DNA of 64,000 nt from DASSNU01 sp035701265 (GTDB lineage Bacteria; Gemmatimonadota; Gemmatimonadetes; Gemmatimonadales; Gemmatimonadaceae), in contig DASSNU010000002.1 in the NCBI GenBank assembly GCA_035701265.1, positions 124,001 through 188,000 on the forward strand, in the 5' to 3' direction. The notes under the pieces were generated by a model, which worked only from the letters and a program-made list of their open reading frames with translations, was not told the origin of the DNA and made no database searches. This document shows, one piece after another, positions 17,604 through 25,595 of the stretch (positions are counted from its first letter, which is position 1; each line of letters begins with the position of its first letter). Made by a program: the position numbers and the translations under genes.

Positions 17604-18683
17604 GTGCCGATCGTCCCGTTGTACGGTCACGAGCCGCTGCGCGCGCGCTTGCGCTCGAGCGTGGAGCGCCACGCGCTCCCGTCGAGTCTGCTCATTCACG
17701 GCCCGCGCGGCGTCGGGAAGCAGCGTCTGGCGCTGTGGCTCGCGCAGCTCCTGCTCTGCTCCGCCCCGGACGCCGCAACACGTCCCTGTGGGACGTGCCG
17801 CGACTGCCGATACGCGCTCGACCTCGTACACCCGGATCTCCGCTGGTTCTTCCCGCGCCCGCGCCTGCCGGACGCCGACGCGGACACACAGCGCGTCCTC
17901 GATGACCTGGCCGAGGCCATCGCCGAGCGTGTGGAAGCCGGTGGACTGTACGAGCCCCCCTCCGGCACCGAAGCCATCTTCGTCGCCACCGTTCGCGGCA
18001 TCGTGCGTCTTGCCGCCTACACGCCCACCATGGCGCCGCGCAAGATCTTCGTGATCGGAGACGCCGAGCGGATGGTACCGCAGGAAGGCGCCGAGGCAGC
18101 CGCGAACGCGTTTCTCAAGCTGCTGGAAGAGCCGCCCGACGATACCACGATCATCCTCACCTCGAGCGAGCCAGGAGCGCTGCTCCCGACCATCCGGTCG
18201 CGCGTCGTCGCCCTGCGCGTCGCGCCCCTTGCCGAAAGCGACGTGCGCGCGTTTCTGGCGGACGAGCGTGTGGCGGCATCGCTGCGCGAGCGCGACGGCG
18301 GCCTCGCGCTCGCCGAACAGCTCCGCGTGGCCAACGGTGCTCCGGGAGCGCTGCTCGCCGCGTCGCACGATGCCGATGCACGTGCCGCCGCACGCGCGCT
18401 GCTCGACGCCGCGGCTGCAGGACGCGCCGCGCGCGCGCAGGCGGCGCTCGCGCTGGGCGCATCGCGCGCGCGCGGGGCGTTTTCGGAGGTGTTGGACGCC
18501 CTCACGCTCCTGCTGCACGAGCGCCTCAGAGAGGCGGTGGCGCAGTCCGATCAAGGGCGCGCAACGGCCGTGGCTCGCGCGGTACAACGCGTGGAAGAGG
18601 TCAAACGCCGTGCGTCGGGCAACGTGAGCCCGCAACTGCTAGGGGCATCGTTGCTTCGCGACCTGGAGGGCGTGGCGCGATGA
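17604..18683 (+). CDS. holB: DNA polymerase III delta' subunit
   Basis: A clamp-loader subunit of the replicative polymerase. 359 residues from GTG 17604. AAA+ features: Walker A-like GPRGVGKQ near residue 34, the zinc-binding cysteines (CSAPDAATRPCGTCRDC), KIFVIGDAERM, FLKLLEEPPDDT and the sensor ILTSSEPGALLPTIRSR. The N-terminal PLYGHEPLRARL is typical of DnaX/HolB starts. The longer open frame overlaps susD's end and the terminator and is rejected. The stop overlaps the moaC ATG (ATGA). Confidence 0.92.
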   Translation: MPIVPLYGHEPLRARLRSSVERHALPSSLLIHGPRGVGKQRLALWLAQLLLCSAPDAATRPCGTCRDCRYALDLVHPDLRWFFPRPRLPDADADTQRVLDDLAEAIAERVEAGGLYEPPSGTEAIFVATVRGIVRLAAYTPTMAPRKIFVIGDAERMVPQEGAEAAANAFLKLLEEPPDDTTIILTSSEPGALLPTIRSRVVALRVAPLAESDVRAFLADERVAASLRERDGGLALAEQLRVANGAPGALLAASHDADARAAARALLDAAAAGRAARAQAALALGASRARGAFSEVLDALTLLLHERLREAVAQSDQGRATAVARAVQRVEEVKRRASGNVSPQLLGASLLRDLEGVAR

Positions 18684-19168
18684 CGGAGCGCGAGCCGCGA
18701 TTGTCGCACGTCGGCCCCAGCGGAGAGGCACGCATGGTGGACGTGTCCCACAAGGACGTCACGGAACGGATGGCGCGCGCGAGCGGCGTAATAGTGATGC
18801 TCCCCACCACCCTCGAGGCGATTCTACGGAACACCGTCGCCAAGGGAGACGTGATCTCCGTGGCGCGCATAGCCGGCATCATGGGCGCCAAGCGCACCGC
18901 GGAGCTCGTCCCGCTCTGCCACCCCCTCGCGCTCACCGATGTGAGCGTCGATGTCACCCCGGATGCCACGCTCCCGGGGCTCCGAGTGGAAACGACGGCC
19001 CGAACGCGCGCGCAGACCGGCGTCGAGATGGAGGCGATCACCGCCGCCGCTGTGACCCTGATCACAATTTACGACATGGCAAAAGCGCTAGATAAGAACA
19101 TGCTGATTTCGGACATCAAACTGGTCGAAAAGTCCGGAGGACGTAGCGGACATTGGCAGCGAGCCTGA
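18680..19168 (+). CDS. moaC: Cyclic pyranopterin monophosphate synthase
   Basis: MoaC converts 3',8-cyclo-7,8-dihydro-GTP into cyclic pyranopterin monophosphate in molybdenum cofactor synthesis. At 162 residues it matches the family length. Signatures: MVDVSHKDVTER at the start, VARIAGIMGAKRTAELVPLCHPL, GVEMEAITAAAV and YDMAKALDK. It overlaps holB by 4 nt (ATGA), so it is translationally coupled to a replication gene. No other moa genes are in the window. Confidence 0.97.
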   Translation: MTEREPRLSHVGPSGEARMVDVSHKDVTERMARASGVIVMLPTTLEAILRNTVAKGDVISVARIAGIMGAKRTAELVPLCHPLALTDVSVDVTPDATLPGLRVETTARTRAQTGVEMEAITAAAVTLITIYDMAKALDKNMLISDIKLVEKSGGRSGHWQRA

Positions 19169-19269
19169 CGGCACGAGCGTTGCCTGAGGGACAATCCGAC
19201 GAATCACGCGCGGGGCTGGCTCAACACCACCCCGCTTCGTGTGTGCTGGCCCGTAGAGGGAGGCATCTG

Positions 19270-19956
19270 ATGCGAAAGCACCAGCGATACGCATATCGTG
19301 GCGACGAGCTGCGCCGGAGGCGCCGCATTCGGCACGCGATCATCCTGCTCGGCCTGGGGATCGCCGTGGCGTTGCTCATTCGCGAGCAGCCACGCGCCGC
19401 GAACGCGACGGCGGCCCCGTTCTCCTTCGGCTCCAGGGCCGAAGCGGAGCACCTGCGCCACCAGTTGGACAGCGTACGGGGCGAGCTCCGGCTCACCGCC
19501 GCGCAACTCGAGCGCGCGGAGGAGATCCTTGCCTTCTCCGGCAAGTACCACGTGAATGCGTCACTGGCGGCGTCGGTGTACGACATCGCCATCGCCGAAG
19601 GGATCGAGCCAGCGCTCGCCTTCCGCCTCGTGCAGGTGGAGAGCGAGTTCAACCCGCACGCAACGAGTCCGGTGGGTGCGCTCGGTCTCACGCAGCTCAT
19701 GCCCGCCACCGCGCGGTACTTCCGCAAGGGAGTGACGACCGAGCAGCTCTACACCCCCGAGATCAACCTGCACATCGGTTTCCGCTATCTGCGCTCGCTC
19801 ATCCGCGAGTACGATGGCGACGTCAAACTGGCGCTGCTCGTGTACAATCGCGGGCCGGCGGCCGTCGCGCGCGCTCGTGCCGAGGGGAAGGATCCGCGCA
19901 ACGGCTACTCCAAGCTCGTCACCCAGGGCTATCACGGCGACGGCGTGGTGGATTGA
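19270..19956 (+). CDS. Membrane-anchored lytic transglycosylase (SLT domain)
   Basis: 228 residues. A basic cytoplasmic N terminus (RRRRRIRH) is followed by one membrane segment (about 23-37), a short coiled coil (about 55-90) and a soluble lytic transglycosylase domain with catalytic Glu in VQVESEFNPHA (E124), GALGLTQLMPATA and LLVYNRGP. It cleaves peptidoglycan glycan strands, producing anhydromuramic ends. ATG 19270 has GGGAGG 6 nt upstream; the frame to 19153 overlaps moaC. Facing it, tail to tail, is a second, LysM-bearing transglycosylase. Confidence 0.92.
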   Translation: MRKHQRYAYRGDELRRRRRIRHAIILLGLGIAVALLIREQPRAANATAAPFSFGSRAEAEHLRHQLDSVRGELRLTAAQLERAEEILAFSGKYHVNASLAASVYDIAIAEGIEPALAFRLVQVESEFNPHATSPVGALGLTQLMPATARYFRKGVTTEQLYTPEINLHIGFRYLRSLIREYDGDVKLALLVYNRGPAAVARARAEGKDPRNGYSKLVTQGYHGDGVVD

Positions 19957-19965
19957 TCGGCGGAT

Positions 19966-19987
19966 GGGGCCCGGCTTCCCGGGCCCC
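19966..19987. terminator. Bidirectional terminator
   Basis: A perfect 9-bp GC stem (GGGGCCCGG / CCGGGCCCC) with a CTTC loop between two convergent lytic transglycosylase genes. Confidence 0.75.
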
Positions 19988-19992
19988 TCGCG

Positions 19993-21780
19993 TCAGCCCC
20001 GCACGACCAGGCGCTGTCCCTCGCGGATGAAGTCGCCGTGCAGCCCGTTCAACCGTCGCAGCTCGTCTACCGTGAGTCCGTATCGGTGCGCGATGCTGGT
20101 GAGCGTCTCTCCGCGCTCCACCACGTGCGTGCCGCTGCCGCTGCGCGCGGCCGCGCGGCTGCCGCGTGACCGCGTGCTGCCGCGCACGACGATGACCTGC
20201 CCGGGATAGATCACGCTCTTCCGCAGCCCGTTGAGCCGCATGATCGACGCAACCGAGGTGTGGTAGCGGTGCGCGATCACGCTCAGGGACTCGCCACGGC
20301 GGACCACGTGCGTCACCGACCGTCCGCTCGAGCCGCCGTAGCGCTCGATCTCCGGATCGGGCACGTCGCGCGCCAGCCGGACCACCGCGCGCGTCGGCAC
20401 GCGCACCGTCTGTCCCGACACCACGCGCCCGGAGCGCGTCGCGCGAAGGTGCGGGTTGAAGCCGACGAGCATCTCCACGCTCACCCCGGCACGCCGCGCG
20501 AGCGTGACGCGCGTCTCCCCCTTGTGCGACGTGAGCTTCCGCACGCCGGCACGCACGCTGTCGGGGAGCGCCGCGAACGCACTGTCGAATGATGCCCCGC
20601 TCCCGGTCCCGGGGGGCACGCGCACCGAGAACGAGTCGCGCGGCGGGGTGATCCCGCGCAGGAGCCCGGGGTTGAGCTCGAGCACCCGCTCCGGCGGCAC
20701 CCCCGCGGCCTGCGCCACCGCGGCGATCGGCGTCTCCGGCGGTACGCGCACCGTGTCGTACGCCAGCGGCGCTTCGTACGTGATGTCGAATCCGTAGCGG
20801 AGCGGCTCCTTGGCGATGAGCGCAGCCGCGATCAGCTTCGGCACGTAGTCGCGCGTCTCCGCGCGCAGGTGGTTCGTTTCCGCGAGGGCGAAGAACGCCT
20901 CATCGCCCGTGGCGCCATCCAGCTCGTCGGCATAGCGCGTGAGCCCGCGCGACAGGCGCCCGGGCCCGCCATTGTACGCCGCCACGGCGAGATAGAGCGA
21001 GCCGAACTGATCCTGCAGCCACCCGAGGAACTTGGCGGCCGCCTGCGTGGACCGGACCGGATCGCGCCGCTCGTCCACCCACCAGTCCACGCGAAGCCCC
21101 GTCCCGCGTGCGGTGGATGTCATGAACTGCCACATGCCCACCGCGGCCGCGCGCGAGTAGGCGTCGGGATCGTACCCGCTCTCGATCAGCGCCACGTACG
21201 CCAGGTCCTCCGGCAACCCCGCCGCGCGCAGCGTGCTCCGGATCATTGGCTCGTATTTCCCTCCGCGCGCCAGCTCCTCGGCAAAGCGAGCGTGCGCGGG
21301 ACCGCTGAAGCGCCCGATGTAGTACTCCACGCGCGCATGCGTCTCGTAGCTGCGCACGTCGATGTCCCACGTGGGCTCCGCATCGTCCGGCGGCGAGGCT
21401 TCGCGCACCACGCTGTCCCCGAACAGGTGCACCGCCTCCGCGGTCACTTCCGGCGCGCCACCGCTGTCCGCGGGCAACGCCGCGCTCTCCATGGCCGTAC
21501 CGCCCAGCGAGTCGCGTGCGCCGGTGCCACCGACGTCGGTAGCAGGCGTCTCGACAGGCGCCGGTGTGTGCGGAGCGTGTCCACCGCCCAGCACGCCGCA
21601 CCCGGCCATCGCCACGGCCGCTGCGAGCGAGAGCGCCATGCGCCCGACTGACGCGCAGACCGGCACGCGTAGAGCGCGCGCGCCTGCTGACTGGCTGGCG
21701 GCTTGGTCTCGCACGCGCCGACCGCGATGCTGCGCCGCAAGCGGCATGGTGGGGGACACGTCTCCTGAAGGGTGCGTCAT
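19993..21780 (-). CDS. mltD: MltD-like lytic transglycosylase lipoprotein with LysM repeats
   Basis: An envelope enzyme that binds and cleaves peptidoglycan. The SLT catalytic core has YVALIESGYDPDA (catalytic Glu), AVGMWQFM and AVAAYNGGPG. Two clear C-terminal LysM repeats (THVVRRGESLSVIAHRY and THVVERGETLTSIAHRYGL) follow two more divergent LysM-like segments. A lipobox AMAGC is visible, but from the ATG at 21780 its Cys would be residue 61, too far in. The GTG at 21666 would give a normal 22-residue lipoprotein signal and is a better biological start; neither has a clear ribosome binding site. Confidence 0.93.
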   Translation of the reverse strand: MTHPSGDVSPTMPLAAQHRGRRVRDQAASQSAGARALRVPVCASVGRMALSLAAAVAMAGCGVLGGGHAPHTPAPVETPATDVGGTGARDSLGGTAMESAALPADSGGAPEVTAEAVHLFGDSVVREASPPDDAEPTWDIDVRSYETHARVEYYIGRFSGPAHARFAEELARGGKYEPMIRSTLRAAGLPEDLAYVALIESGYDPDAYSRAAAVGMWQFMTSTARGTGLRVDWWVDERRDPVRSTQAAAKFLGWLQDQFGSLYLAVAAYNGGPGRLSRGLTRYADELDGATGDEAFFALAETNHLRAETRDYVPKLIAAALIAKEPLRYGFDITYEAPLAYDTVRVPPETPIAAVAQAAGVPPERVLELNPGLLRGITPPRDSFSVRVPPGTGSGASFDSAFAALPDSVRAGVRKLTSHKGETRVTLARRAGVSVEMLVGFNPHLRATRSGRVVSGQTVRVPTRAVVRLARDVPDPEIERYGGSSGRSVTHVVRRGESLSVIAHRYHTSVASIMRLNGLRKSVIYPGQVIVVRGSTRSRGSRAAARSGSGTHVVERGETLTSIAHRYGLTVDELRRLNGLHGDFIREGQRLVVRG

Positions 21781-21895
21781 GGCGGGAATGGGACTCGACG
21801 GAAGCAGCAGGCGGCGCGTACGCGCCGGGGGCGCCGGGAGACGCCGGGCAGGAGTGCCTATCCTAACCCTGCGCGCGGCGCCGCCGCAATTGGTC

Positions 21896-22348
21896 TCAGC
21901 GTGTCGCGATGAAGTTGCCCAGCACGCGATTGGTGGCGGTGAGCACCGCGACCACCGCGCCGCGCGCCGGATCGGCCTCCACGAGCGCGGATCCGAGCAG
22001 TCGGCGCGGCCCCTCCGGCTTCTTGTTGGCGATCGAGACGATCACGACGTTCGCATCGAAGGCGCGCACCGACTTCACGCCGATCAGCTCGAACGCGAGC
22101 GATCCCTCGGAGAAGGTCTCGATGGCCCGGAGCGCCGCCTCGGCAGCCACACGCAGATCGACCGTGGGACTCGACTGACCCGACGCCTCACCGCGCACCT
22201 TCACGCCGTCCAGCCACTCGAATTCCGTCTGCGCCACGCACCGGCCATCACTGAACCGGCGAAACTGGAAGTCGGTGAACTTGAGCCGTTCCCGGCGCGT
22301 CGGTTCGACCGGAGCGGCGACTGGGTTCGGCTGCTCGGATTCGGACAT
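21896..22348 (-). CDS. Hypothetical protein (150 aa)
   Basis: Family not identified. It is soluble, without signal peptide or membrane segment. The sequence alternates strands and helices: FTDFQFRRFSDGRCVAQ, a central helix RVAAEAALRAIETF, then IGVKSVRAFDANVVIVSI. The pattern recalls small alpha/beta regulatory domains such as the LeuA C-terminal domain, but that is only a shape resemblance. It is divergent from the sigma-54 activator and shares the 411-nt control region, so the two may be regulated together. No clear ribosome binding site precedes ATG 22348. Confidence 0.65.
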   Translation of the reverse strand: MSESEQPNPVAAPVEPTRRERLKFTDFQFRRFSDGRCVAQTEFEWLDGVKVRGEASGQSSPTVDLRVAAEAALRAIETFSEGSLAFELIGVKSVRAFDANVVIVSIANKKPEGPRRLLGSALVEADPARGAVVAVLTATNRVLGNFIATR

Positions 22349-22588
22349 GAGAGGATGCGGCAGGTCGTGGCGGTGCGTGCGCGATCTCTAGCATCACGAG
22401 CGAAACGCGACCACGCAACGAGCGCGCCGGACCTGCGGAGCGCGATCGGCCTGCGTCACATGCGGCGCATGACGCGTCGTCCATGCGCGTCGTCATCCCA
22501 CGCGGTCGCTTCGGTGCGATGGCGGCGGCACGGACCGGCACGTTCGATGGAAATCCGGGCTACGGTCGCCGACTGCGATCTGTAAAGC

Positions 22589-22609
22589 TTCTTTGCACGT
22601 TGCAAAGAA
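22589..22609. promoter_or_regulatory. 21-bp perfect palindrome, likely operator or enhancer
   Basis: TTCTTTGCA-CGT-TGCAAAGAA is a perfect inverted repeat with 9-bp arms and a 3-nt spacer. It is more AT-rich than its surroundings and centred about 108 nt upstream of the predicted sigma-54 transcription start, the usual distance of an activator site. Confidence 0.7.
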
Positions 22610-22638
22610 ATCTGTCATTTCGCTGTACGAGTGGCCCG

Positions 22639-22652
22639 GCGGCTACAGCCGC
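22639..22652. promoter_or_regulatory. 14-bp palindrome between enhancer and sigma-54 promoter
   Basis: GCGGCT-AC-AGCCGC is a perfect inverted repeat about 30 nt upstream of the -24 element. It could be a second protein site or a small hairpin; function is uncertain. Confidence 0.4.
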
Positions 22653-22681
22653 AACTCGTTGACGAGCAACGCATTCGGATG

Positions 22682-22697
22682 TGGCACACGCGTTGCC
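22682..22697 (+). promoter_or_regulatory. Sigma-54 (RpoN) promoter
   Basis: TGGCAC-N5-TTGC with the invariant GG (22683-22684) and GC (22695-22696) exactly 10 nt apart, matching the -24/-12 consensus. Predicted start near 22708, giving a leader of about 50 nt before ATG 22760. Confidence 0.8.
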
Positions 22698-22759
22698 CCT
22701 CTTTCGCGCGTGCGCGCGCGAAGCACCGGCGCGCCGCGACCGCCACTCGGCGCTCGTTC

Positions 22760-23776
22760 ATGAGAGCGCTCCAACGTTCGTTCAGCGAGGAAGCCTTGGG
22801 CTTCGGCATCGAAAGCATCATCGGCCAGAGCAAGCCCGTTCGCGACGCCCTGGAGCTCGTGCGCAAGGTGGCCGCGAGCCGCCTCACCACGGTCCTGCTC
22901 GTGGGGGAGACCGGTACGGGCAAGGAGCTCTTCGCGCGCGGCATCCACTACGCCGGCACCTCACACGCCGAGCCGTTCGTGGCGGTGAACTGCGCCGCGA
23001 TCCCCGAGACGTTGCTCGAATCAGAGCTCTTCGGACATGAGCGCGGCGCGTTCACTGGCGCGCGCTCCCAGAAGCGCGGGCTCATGGAACTGGCGGGCGA
23101 GGGCACGCTCTTCCTGGACGAGATCGGTGAGCTGCCTCCGCGGCTCCAGCCCAAGCTCCTGCGCGTTCTGCAGGAGCGTCGCGTGCGCCGCCTGGGCGGT
23201 CTGGAAGAGATCCCGATCAACTGCCGGATCGTGACCGCCGCCAACACGGCGCTCCACGATGCGGTGAGCCGCCTGGAGTTTCGTGAGGACCTGTACTACA
23301 GGCTAAACGTGTTCCGGGTGAACCTCCCGCCTCTGCGCGATCGCCTGGAGGACCTGCAGCCGCTGGCCGAGCACTTCCTGGAGGAGTTGGGACGCCAGCA
23401 GGGGCTCGAGCCCAAGCGCTTGACGCCGGACGCGGTGGCACTGCTCCGCACGCACAGCTGGCCCGGCAACATCCGCGAGCTGAAAAACGTCATCGAGCAC
23501 GCCGCCATTCTGAGCGAGGAAAACGCCATCCGCGCCGACCACATCGTCATCCAGCAACGCAGCGCGCAGGCGGCGGCGCGCTCGCCGGTGGGAGAGATCG
23601 TCATCCCGCCCGAGGGGAAGACGCTGGAGGAGATCGAGCACGAGGCGGTCCAGCTCACCATGCGTCTCACGCGCGGCAACCAGAGCGCGGCGGCGCGCAT
23701 CCTGGGGATCTCGCGCCCCACACTGGCGCGCAAGCTCCGGCCCCGCGTGTCGGCCACGAACGGCACCACACCGTGA
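22760..23776 (+). CDS. Sigma-54-dependent transcriptional activator without receiver domain
   Basis: A bacterial enhancer-binding protein of 338 residues that remodels RpoN polymerase. After only about 20 residues the AAA+ domain begins (IIGQSKPVRDAL), with Walker A GETGTGKE (49-56), the sigma-54 contact loop GAFTGA (96-101), Walker B GTLFLDEIGELP and the arginine-finger region FREDLYYRLNVFRV. It ends with a Fis-type helix-turn-helix (GNQSAAARILGISRPTLARKLR). There is no N-terminal sensor, so control must come from expression or a partner. The stop overlaps the next GTG (GTGA), coupling it to a diguanylate cyclase. The upstream sigma-54 promoter suggests autoactivation. Confidence 0.93.
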   Translation: MRALQRSFSEEALGFGIESIIGQSKPVRDALELVRKVAASRLTTVLLVGETGTGKELFARGIHYAGTSHAEPFVAVNCAAIPETLLESELFGHERGAFTGARSQKRGLMELAGEGTLFLDEIGELPPRLQPKLLRVLQERRVRRLGGLEEIPINCRIVTAANTALHDAVSRLEFREDLYYRLNVFRVNLPPLRDRLEDLQPLAEHFLEELGRQQGLEPKRLTPDAVALLRTHSWPGNIRELKNVIEHAAILSEENAIRADHIVIQQRSAQAAARSPVGEIVIPPEGKTLEEIEHEAVQLTMRLTRGNQSAAARILGISRPTLARKLRPRVSATNGTTP

Positions 23777-24717
23777 GCGGCGATCCGATCCGCATCGTGG
23801 CCGTCTGCGCCCCGGAGCGATCGGCGGAGTTGGCGGCGGAGATCGCGTCGGACGGGCGCGGCGTGCTGGAGCTGGTCGCCATCGGCGACGTGGCGCTGGC
23901 ACTCCGCGCACTCGGCGACGCGCGCGTGGACGCCGTGCTGCTGGACTTCGCGACTGGGCAGCGCGCCGATCTGGAACCGCTCATCCGCCTGCACGAGCAC
24001 GCGCCGGAGTTGCCGATCATCGTCCTCACCGACGGCGAGGACGACCGCCTGGCCATGCGCGTGCTCAAGGCCGGCGCGCAGGACGCGCTGGTACGCCGTG
24101 ATCTCTCCGGGGGGATCCTCGTGCGCGCCGTGCGCTTCGCCATCGAGCGACAGCATCTGCAGATCGCGCTGCGCGCCATGTCGCTGGTGGACGACCTGAC
24201 GGGCCTCTACAACCGGCGCGGCTTCCTGACCGTCGCGCGGCAGCAGCTCAAGATGGCCGACCGCATGCGCAAGCGCATGGTGCACGTGTTCGTGGACGTC
24301 GATGGCTTGAAGGAGATCAACGACACGCACGGGCATCGGGAGGGCGACCGTGTGCTCCTCCAGACGGCGGAGCTCCTGAAGGAGACTTTCCGCGATTCCG
24401 ACATTGTCGCGCGGATCGGCGGCGACGAGTTCGTCGTGCTGGCCATGGAGACATCCGGCGCGACGGCCGAGGCGTGGTCATCGCGCATCCGCGAGCAGCT
24501 CCACGCGCGCAACGCGCGCGCCGAGCGCGTGGTGCCGGTCGCCTTCAGTATGGGGATCGCGTACTACGATCCCGAGTGCCCGGTGAGCATCGACGAGCTG
24601 CTCGCCAAGGCGGACGCGCTCATGTACGCGGAGAAACGTCGTAAGCGCCAGCGGCGCGTCGGCTACCACGACGTGCCCGGCGATCAGCCCGCATCCATCC
24701 CGCCGATCGCCGACTGA
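23773..24717 (+). CDS. REC-GGDEF diguanylate cyclase
   Basis: A 314-residue response-regulator-like protein that should make cyclic di-GMP. The N-terminal receiver domain (about 5-120) has a possible phosphoacceptor D58 (VDAVLLDFATG), although the usual N-terminal acidic pair and the KP lysine motif look eroded. The GGDEF domain (about 135-300) is complete: DLTGLYNRRGF, metal-binding VDVDGLKEIND, the motif RIGGDEF (GGDEF 216-220) and an inhibitory I-site RDSD (207-210). The GTG start overlaps the stop of the sigma-54 activator. A paralogue with a ruined GGDEF motif sits at 46383. Confidence 0.92.
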   Translation: MSGDPIRIVAVCAPERSAELAAEIASDGRGVLELVAIGDVALALRALGDARVDAVLLDFATGQRADLEPLIRLHEHAPELPIIVLTDGEDDRLAMRVLKAGAQDALVRRDLSGGILVRAVRFAIERQHLQIALRAMSLVDDLTGLYNRRGFLTVARQQLKMADRMRKRMVHVFVDVDGLKEINDTHGHREGDRVLLQTAELLKETFRDSDIVARIGGDEFVVLAMETSGATAEAWSSRIREQLHARNARAERVVPVAFSMGIAYYDPECPVSIDELLAKADALMYAEKRRKRQRRVGYHDVPGDQPASIPPIAD

Positions 24718-24769
24718 CCGGCGCGCGGCAGGGCGCCGCACCGCGCACCGACGGGATCTCCGATGACGA

Positions 24770-24819
24770 GCGCCGCGGAGTGCGTTCGTCCGACGTTGGA
24801 CGAACGCACTCCGCGGCGC
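24770..24819. terminator. Exceptionally strong 22-bp hairpin, bidirectional terminator
   Basis: A perfect 22-bp inverted repeat (24770-24791 against 24798-24819) with a 6-nt loop GACGTT, between the convergent GGDEF and DUF4142 genes. Confidence 0.75.
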
Positions 24820-24838
24820 CGTAACCTGCGGTCGTGCG

Positions 24839-25399
24839 TCAGTTCGACGCGACCTTCTTCTCCAGGTTCTCTGCGGCGGCCATGTGCGCCTGGAACGCGG
24901 GCGCCACCTTCACCACGAGCGCCTTCAACTCCGCGTTCTTGATGGCCGGGAGGAGCGTGCTCGTCACGGCATCGATCACCGCCTTGTGGTACGCCACCTC
25001 GTGCTGCAGCCAGGCGCGGTCGAAGTCGGCGCCGGACTTGGAGCGGAGCATCGCCATCGCCTGCGCGTGCGCCTTGGCCGCGCTGCTGTCCGCCGGAGGC
25101 GTGGGCGTCACACCCAGCTTCTTCGCCAGATCCCGTCCCTGCTGCCGCACCGCGGTGTGATCGTGTACGAACTGCTGCGCGAGGGCGCGCACGTCCTTGT
25201 TGGTCGCCTTCTCCGCCGCGAGCTGCGCGGTCTCGATATCCGCCGTGTTCGCCGCATCGAAGATCGCCACGATCGTCGCGTCGTCGAGTGTGCCCTGCCG
25301 CACGACGTTCGCCGGCGTCCGATGCGCATCCGCTGTCCGCACCGCGAGCAGTCCGGCCGCAGCGACGACCAGGGCCGCAGCAGCAATGGTTCTCCTCAT
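24839..25399 (-). CDS. Exported DUF4142 (ferritin-like helical) protein
   Basis: A 186-residue DUF4142 protein, a periplasmic four-helix, ferritin-like family often found with stress genes; the biochemical role is not established. A signal peptide (about 1-25, LAVRTADA) precedes helices with DDATIVAIFDAANTADIETA, FVHDHTAVRQQG, and WLQHEVAYHKAVID. ATG 25399 has GGAGG 6 nt upstream; the longer frame to 25435 is not needed. The likely metal-binding His/Glu positions are present, but binding is unproven. Confidence 0.88.
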   Translation of the reverse strand: MRRTIAAAALVVAAAGLLAVRTADAHRTPANVVRQGTLDDATIVAIFDAANTADIETAQLAAEKATNKDVRALAQQFVHDHTAVRQQGRDLAKKLGVTPTPPADSSAAKAHAQAMAMLRSKSGADFDRAWLQHEVAYHKAVIDAVTSTLLPAIKNAELKALVVKVAPAFQAHMAAAENLEKKVASN

Positions 25400-25550
25400 C
25401 GAAGTCCTCCGTGTACCCGGGTGGTGTCCATGCACCGGCGCTCCGCGTAGGCTCCCCGGGAGACGCCACTGGTGGCCCGCCGGGTGTCCCGCAGGCCCCG
25501 GCGAGGCGGGTGTATGATGCCCAAGCCCGAGGAATATGTCAAGTGATTGA

Positions 25551-25587
25551 TTGTCTTATTGTCTGTTTGGAGAAACATCCGTATATT
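25551..25587 (+). promoter_or_regulatory. Promoter with TTGTCT direct repeat, SufR-like regulator gene
   Basis: TTGTCT (25559-25564), 17-nt spacer, TATATT (25582-25587), only 8 nt before the ATG. A second TTGTCT lies at 25551-25556, so the -35 is half of a tandem repeat spaced 8 nt apart, plausibly an autoregulatory operator. The region is distinctly AT-rich for this window. Confidence 0.75.
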
Positions 25588-25595
25588 GCACGCGC

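Larger units (their letters stand above)
22349..22759. other. 411-nt divergent intergenic control region
   Basis: No gene is seen here. It holds a 21-bp palindrome (22589-22609), a 14-bp palindrome (22639-22652) and a consensus sigma-54 promoter (22682-22697), all pointing to control of the activator at 22760. The part nearest 22349 has no recognisable site. The open frame starting at GTG 22631 would read through the promoter into the activator and adds no domain. Confidence 0.7.
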
